DNA of 20,995 nt from a virus. The notes beneath the pieces were generated by a model. The model ran no database searches. It was not told the DNA's origin and was given only the letters and a program-made list of their open reading frames with translations. Shown here in pieces: positions 18,085-20,995 of this stretch (position 1 is its first letter; the number at the start of each line of letters is the position of its first letter). The DNA lies in IMG/VR virus record IMGVR_UViG_3300036393_000022, positions 1 through 20,995 of that record, one strand, 5' to 3'. The position numbers and the translations under genes are program-made.

Positions 18085-19422
18085 TCAAACCAACACCCGC
18101 ACCCGCGCCGGCGCCCTCGTCCCCAACATCAGTTCCGTCAGCGCCCAGACCAGCGCGTCGGCCCGGTCCGGCGATCTCCCCGGGCCTTCATAGCCGCCGC
18201 CGATCATGAACCCGCACAGCTGGTCTTCCAGCGCGGGGAAGGCGCCCATGTGCCGCACCCGGCCCTGTTCGTAGAGCCAGACCACCGGCTCCGCCCGCGC
18301 CGCCTTGCCGCGCGTCGCGTGGACGCCCCTCACCGGCAGCCCGGGATCGACGAGCCGCAGCATCTCCGTCACCAGATTGCCGCCATTGTTCACTTCCGCG
18401 ATCACCCGGTCGGCGCCGTGCCGCCGCGCCGCGCGGCTCACCGCCCCCGCCCAGCCGGTCGCGCTCAGCCCCTCGACGGTCGCATCCTCGATCACATGCC
18501 CGCATCCGTCGGCGCCCAGCCCGACCACCACGATGCCGCAAGCATCGCCCGTCTCTGAAGCCGGCGGATCGACCCCGACCACCACCCTGACAAAATCCCG
18601 CTCGTCCCGAGCGAAGTCGAGGGGCGCGGAACGAGAATCCTCGAGAAGCCCCCGCGTCCACAACGCGCCCTCCACGTCCTCGATCAGTTCCCCGTCCAGC
18701 TCCTGCCGGCCCAACCGCGTGCCGTCATACGCCCCGCGCATCGCCGCCAGGAACGCGTCCTCCAGCACCAGATTGTCTTCCATCCGCCCGCCGGTCTTGG
18801 CGGTCGCGGCATCCTTCACGATCCGCTTCAACAGCGCGATCGGGCGCGGCGTCGTCGTCACCAGCGCGCGTGGGTTGATGCCCGATCGCAGTGCCATCTG
18901 CAGATTGTCCCAAGTCTCCTGCGGCTTCGCCCATTTGGCGAGCTCGTCGCACCAGGCGAAGTGATGATTGCCGCCGCGTAAGCCATCCGGATTCTCGCCC
19001 GAATACAGCCGGACGATGCTGCCGTTCGGAAACCTGATCTGCTTCAGCGCCGGCTCCCAGTGGCACCGCCTGCGCCGCCGCCTCAGCACCGCGAGCAGCC
19101 CGCTATCTCCCTCCACCATCACCGCCCGCGCTTCGTCGATCGTGGCGCCGGCCAGCGCGATCCGGACCGGCGACGCGAGCGCCTTCGCCGCCACCCACTC
19201 CGCCCCCGCGCGCGTCTTGCCATAGCCACGCCCCGCTTGCATCAGCCAGGTCCGCCAGGTCCCCGGCGGCTCCAGCTGACCCTCATGCGCCCAGCTGGCG
19301 AAGTCCGCGATCCATGCCTTCAGGTCGGCGGGAGTCAGTGTTTTGAGATAAGCGTCGCTCTGTTCGGCCGACATGTTCGCCAGCTTTTCGGCGTGCGCAC
19401 GCACCAGGATGGATCGCCGCAT
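18085..19422 (-). CDS. terL: Terminase large subunit, GTA gp2
   Basis: A 445-residue DNA-packaging ATPase/nuclease. Walker A is GRGYGKT (64-70) and Walker B is FAWCDE (155-160). The coupling motif is LVTTTPRP (187-194). Nuclease-domain acids are D285 (VVVGVDPPAS) and the pair D419/D422 (SPDRADALVWAL). ATG at 19422 follows AGGAGG with 5 nt spacing; the extension to 19500 reads a repeat. Residues 265-276 (SAPLDFARDERD), just before the first nuclease strand, are encoded by a 34-bp repeat identical to one in portal, read in another frame. In GTAs this enzyme packages host DNA by headful cutting, without strong sequence specificity. Confidence 0.95.
   Translation of the reverse strand: MRRSILVRAHAEKLANMSAEQSDAYLKTLTPADLKAWIADFASWAHEGQLEPPGTWRTWLMQAGRGYGKTRAGAEWVAAKALASPVRIALAGATIDEARAVMVEGDSGLLAVLRRRRRRCHWEPALKQIRFPNGSIVRLYSGENPDGLRGGNHHFAWCDELAKWAKPQETWDNLQMALRSGINPRALVTTTPRPIALLKRIVKDAATAKTGGRMEDNLVLEDAFLAAMRGAYDGTRLGRQELDGELIEDVEGALWTRGLLEDSRSAPLDFARDERDFVRVVVGVDPPASETGDACGIVVVGLGADGCGHVIEDATVEGLSATGWAGAVSRAARRHGADRVIAEVNNGGNLVTEMLRLVDPGLPVRGVHATRGKAARAEPVVWLYEQGRVRHMGAFPALEDQLCGFMIGGGYEGPGRSPDRADALVWALTELMLGTRAPARVRVLV
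18597..18630. repeat. 34-bp repeat inside the terL gene
   Basis: Exact match over 34 bp to 17540-17573 in the portal gene. It encodes TerL residues 265-276, in the linker between the ATPase and nuclease domains. Confidence 0.9.
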
Positions 19423-19429
19423 ACGCTCC

Positions 19430-19566
19430 TCCTCTCCCTTGCGGGGAGAGGCGACTCGGCCCCAGCCGAGCGGGTGAGGGGGCTTCCAGGCCCGACCCAC
19501 AAACCCAGAACCCCCTCACCCGGACGCGCTTCCGCGCGTCTCGACCCCTCCCCGCCGGGGAGGGGT
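19430..19566. repeat. Head-to-head pair of CCTCTCCC-type repeats between terS and terL
   Basis: Unit 1 (about 19430-19482) and inverted unit 2 (about 19510-19566) fill the gap from the terS stop (19568) to the terL ribosome site. The AGAGGAGGAG sequence before terL is at the edge of unit 1. Confidence 0.85.
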
Positions 19567-19567
19567 G

Positions 19568-20041
19568 TTATTTCTTCCGCTTCATCTGGCGGATGCGCTC
19601 GATCCGCCGCGCGATCTCCGCCCGCAGCGCTTCGGTGTCCTCCTCGTCCGGCAACTCCTCCGCTTCCGCCGCCGTGTCGCGGTGCAGCCGCAACAGCGTC
19701 AGCGCGATCGCGTTCGGATATTCGTGGGTGCGGTCGATCGTGCCGTCATGCTTGGTCACGGTCTTGACGGTTCCGTTCATCGCGCGCTCGAGCATCATCA
19801 GCTCCAGCTTGCGATAGGCCTCGCCCAGCGCCGTGCCCCAGCCGGCGCGGAACGCCGCGTCCTTCGCCTTGCGGTCATACACCGTCCCTACCGATACGCC
19901 CGCCCGCTTGGCCGCCAACGACACATTGCACGTCGCCGCCAGCTCGGCGAGGAACCGCGCCTGCTTGGCCCTGTCGAACGCGTTCTTGCGCGCCTGCGTC
20001 ACCCGCGGAACCTTGCCGCCGGCCAACTCCGTCTTTTCCAT
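19568..20041 (-). CDS. terS: Terminase small subunit-like protein, GTA gp1
   Basis: A 157-residue protein at the head of the cluster. Residues about 30-60 (FLAELAATCNVSLAAKRAGV then SVGTVYDRKAKD) form a helix-turn-helix typical of small terminases. The middle (YRKLELMMLERAMNGTVKTV) is the oligomerisation region and the C-terminus (ALRAEIARRIERIRQMKRKK) is a basic helix. It would feed DNA to TerL; GTA small terminases recognise DNA without a specific pac site. The start ATG has GGGGGT about 9 nt upstream. The leader carries a stable hairpin and a promoter-like site lies just beyond it, consistent with the first gene of the operon. Confidence 0.85.
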   Translation of the reverse strand: MEKTELAGGKVPRVTQARKNAFDRAKQARFLAELAATCNVSLAAKRAGVSVGTVYDRKAKDAAFRAGWGTALGEAYRKLELMMLERAMNGTVKTVTKHDGTIDRTHEYPNAIALTLLRLHRDTAAEAEELPDEEDTEALRAEIARRIERIRQMKRKK

Positions 20042-20049
20042 CTTCGAAC

Positions 20050-20097
20050 ACCCCCAAAAGCAACGGGCGGCCCCTCCAACCCCGGAGGAACCGCCCG
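20050..20097 (-). promoter_or_regulatory. Leader hairpin before terS
   Basis: On the minus strand CGGGCGGTTCCTCC (20097-20084), a short loop and GGAGGGGCCGCCCG (20077-20064) form a 14-bp stem with two G-U pairs. It is followed by GTTGCTTTT and then the ribosome site of terS. It is terminator-like with an imperfect T-run and would lie in the 5' leader of the GTA transcript. Confidence 0.55.
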
Positions 20098-20121
20098 ACT
20101 CACATTTCTTCAGCGTTCACG

Positions 20122-20151
20122 ATATGTGCCAGATCATCGTCACGATGTCAA
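20122..20151 (-). promoter_or_regulatory. Promoter-like site for the GTA cluster
   Basis: On the minus strand a consensus -35 TTGACA (20151-20146) is followed, after 18 nt, by ACATAT (20127-20122); CACATA at 17 nt is an alternative. It lies between the clpP terminator and the terS leader hairpin, where the cluster's main promoter is expected. No convincing CtrA or LexA site was found next to it. Confidence 0.45.
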
Positions 20152-20184
20152 GCAATTTTTACCGGTTTGGTTATTTGACAACCG

Positions 20185-20290
20185 TCATCCCGGCGCAGGC
20201 CGGGGTCCAGCCCTAACAACACCAAGCGCGGCAGCGCTTCGTACCACCACGCTATTCAATCGGGCTGGATCCCGGCCTTCGCCGGGATGA
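20185..20290. repeat. Large inverted repeat of the GTCATCCCGGCG family
   Basis: Arms of 29 bp (20185-20213, 20262-20290) match at 27 of 29 positions around a 48-nt centre. It sits in the 306-nt clpP-terS spacer, which otherwise holds the clpP terminator, the promoter-like site and the leader hairpin. The core CCCGGCGAAGGCCGGG also occurs at 2515-2530. Confidence 0.85.
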
Positions 20291-20292
20291 TG

Positions 20293-20324
20293 AAATAAAA
20301 AGGGCCGGAGAAGACCTCCGACCC
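20293..20324 (-). terminator. Intrinsic terminator of clpP
   Basis: On the minus strand GGGTCGGAG (20324-20316), loop GTCTT, CTCCGGCCC (20310-20302) and then TTTTTATTT form a standard rho-independent terminator 24 nt after the clpP stop. It separates clpP transcription from the GTA cluster. Confidence 0.85.
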
Positions 20325-20347
20325 CTTCGCGTCTTCGCGCGAAACAA

Positions 20348-20995
20348 TTAGGCCGCCGCCGCGATTTCCTCGCTCGGCACCGGGCGCTTGTCGAATACTT
20401 CGTCGATCAGGCCGAATTCCTTGGCTTCGGCCGCCGACAAGAACTTGTCGCGGTCCATCGCCCGCTCGATCTCTTCCAGCGCCTTGCCAGTATATTTGGC
20501 GTAGAGCGTGTTCAGGTCGTGGCGCATGCGCAGGATCTCGCGCGCCTGAATCTCGATATCGGCGGCCATGCCCTGCGCGCCGCCGCTGGGCTGGTGGATC
20601 ATGATCCGGCTGTTGGTCAACGCCATGCGCATGCCCGGCTCGCCGGCCGACAGCAGAAAGCTGCCCATCGATGCCGCCTGCCCGATACACACCGTGCCGA
20701 TGCGCGGGCGAACATACTGCATCGTGTCGTGGATCGCCATGCCCGCCGTGACGACGCCGCCGGGCGAGTTGATGTACATGAAGATGTCCTTTTTCGGGTT
20801 CTCCGATTCCAGGAACAGCAGTTGGGCGGTGATCAGGGAGGCCATGTGATCCTCGACCTGGCCGGTCACGAACACGATCCGCTCGCGCAGCAGCCGCGAA
20901 TAAATATCGAAGCTGCGCTCGCCCCGGTTCGACTGCTCGATGACGATCGGCACCAGCGCGTCGTGGATCTGGCCGTTCACGAACGGATTATTCAT
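20348..20995 (-). CDS. clpP: ATP-dependent Clp protease proteolytic subunit
   Basis: A complete 215-residue ClpP whose ATG is at the window edge. It forms the two-ring serine protease chamber that works with ClpA or ClpX. The catalytic triad is S109 (GQAASMGS), H134 (IMIHQPSGG) and D183 (MDRDKF). The oxyanion-loop motif is YINSPGGVV (74-82), and the helix around [20 protein letters not shown] is typical. The C-terminal tail ends in IAAAA. This is a core chromosomal gene, which places the GTA cluster at a fixed chromosomal locus rather than on a mobile element. Confidence 0.98.
   Translation of the reverse strand: MNNPFVNGQIHDALVPIVIEQSNRGERSFDIYSRLLRERIVFVTGQVEDHMASLITAQLLFLESENPKKDIFMYINSPGGVVTAGMAIHDTMQYVRPRIGTVCIGQAASMGSFLLSAGEPGMRMALTNSRIMIHQPSGGAQGMAADIEIQAREILRMRHDLNTLYAKYTGKALEEIERAMDRDKFLSAAEAKEFGLIDEVFDKRPVPSEEIAAAA

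Noticed and set aside
7594-19566. CRISPR array suggested by many similar repeats
   Set aside because: Copies are far apart, sit in gene junctions, are palindromic pairs of variable spacing, and no cas genes are present.
20169-20183. GGTT-N7-AACC as an operator upstream of terS
   Set aside because: The arms are only 4 bp and it lies at the edge of a dispersed repeat; too weak to call.
1-20347. Ordinary integrated prophage
   Set aside because: No integrase, repressor, replication or lysis genes and no attachment-site repeats are visible, and the gene order matches the GTA cluster next to a core gene.

Overview
The window is a high-GC segment (most of it near 70% GC by eye) of an alphaproteobacterial chromosome, most likely a sphingomonad. 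Three things point there: the family-specific form of the genes, the PEPxxWA-type PEP-CTERM gene, and many dispersed palindromic repeats of kinds common in Sphingomonadales. It is not an ordinary prophage. No integrase, repressor, replication or lysis cassette is visible, and the gene order on the minus strand follows the gene transfer agent (GTA) cluster of Rhodobacter capsulatus (RcGTA): terS, terL, portal, g3.5-like membrane protein, prohead protease, major capsid protein, head-tail adaptor, short neck gene, tail terminator, tail tube, gp10, tail chaperone, tape measure, distal tail (DUF2460), hub (DUF2163), NlpC/P60 peptidase and gp15. All the expected ORFs appear open.

Reading along the transcription direction (right to left), the window begins with clpP (20995-20348), which has a strong terminator. 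A control region with a promoter-like site and a leader hairpin follows, then the packaging and head genes (20041-14207). The capsid gene is followed by a head-spike pair (GhsA-type base, GhsB-like fibre; 14038-11442). Next come a PEP-CTERM gene on the opposite strand (10746-11258), the connector and tail genes (10602-7754), and a distal tail protein fused to a large TIM-barrel-like domain (7591-5375). A visibly AT-richer accessory cassette (about 5370-3430) holds a 58-residue basic protein, a TacT-like GNAT acetyltransferase, an attenuator-like leader and a DUF4760-like membrane protein. The tail-tip genes gp13, gp14 and gp15 end exactly at position 1.

Three features stand out. (1) The cluster is riddled with palindromic repeats. 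Several lie inside coding sequences, where they are read through and add residues to TerL, portal, gp10 and the tail chaperone. One 34-bp copy is identical in TerL and portal but is translated in two different frames. (2) Cargo genes have entered the cluster: a secreted protein between protease and capsid, the PEP-CTERM gene, and the GNAT cassette between gp12 and gp13. (3) Terminator-like hairpins sit directly against the start codons of the capsid gene and the DUF4760-like gene, and a weaker one lies in the terS leader. This suggests attenuation, antitermination or RNA processing in cluster expression.

Whether the particle is made and functional cannot be judged from sequence. The intact frames despite many insertions suggest that selection has kept the genes.
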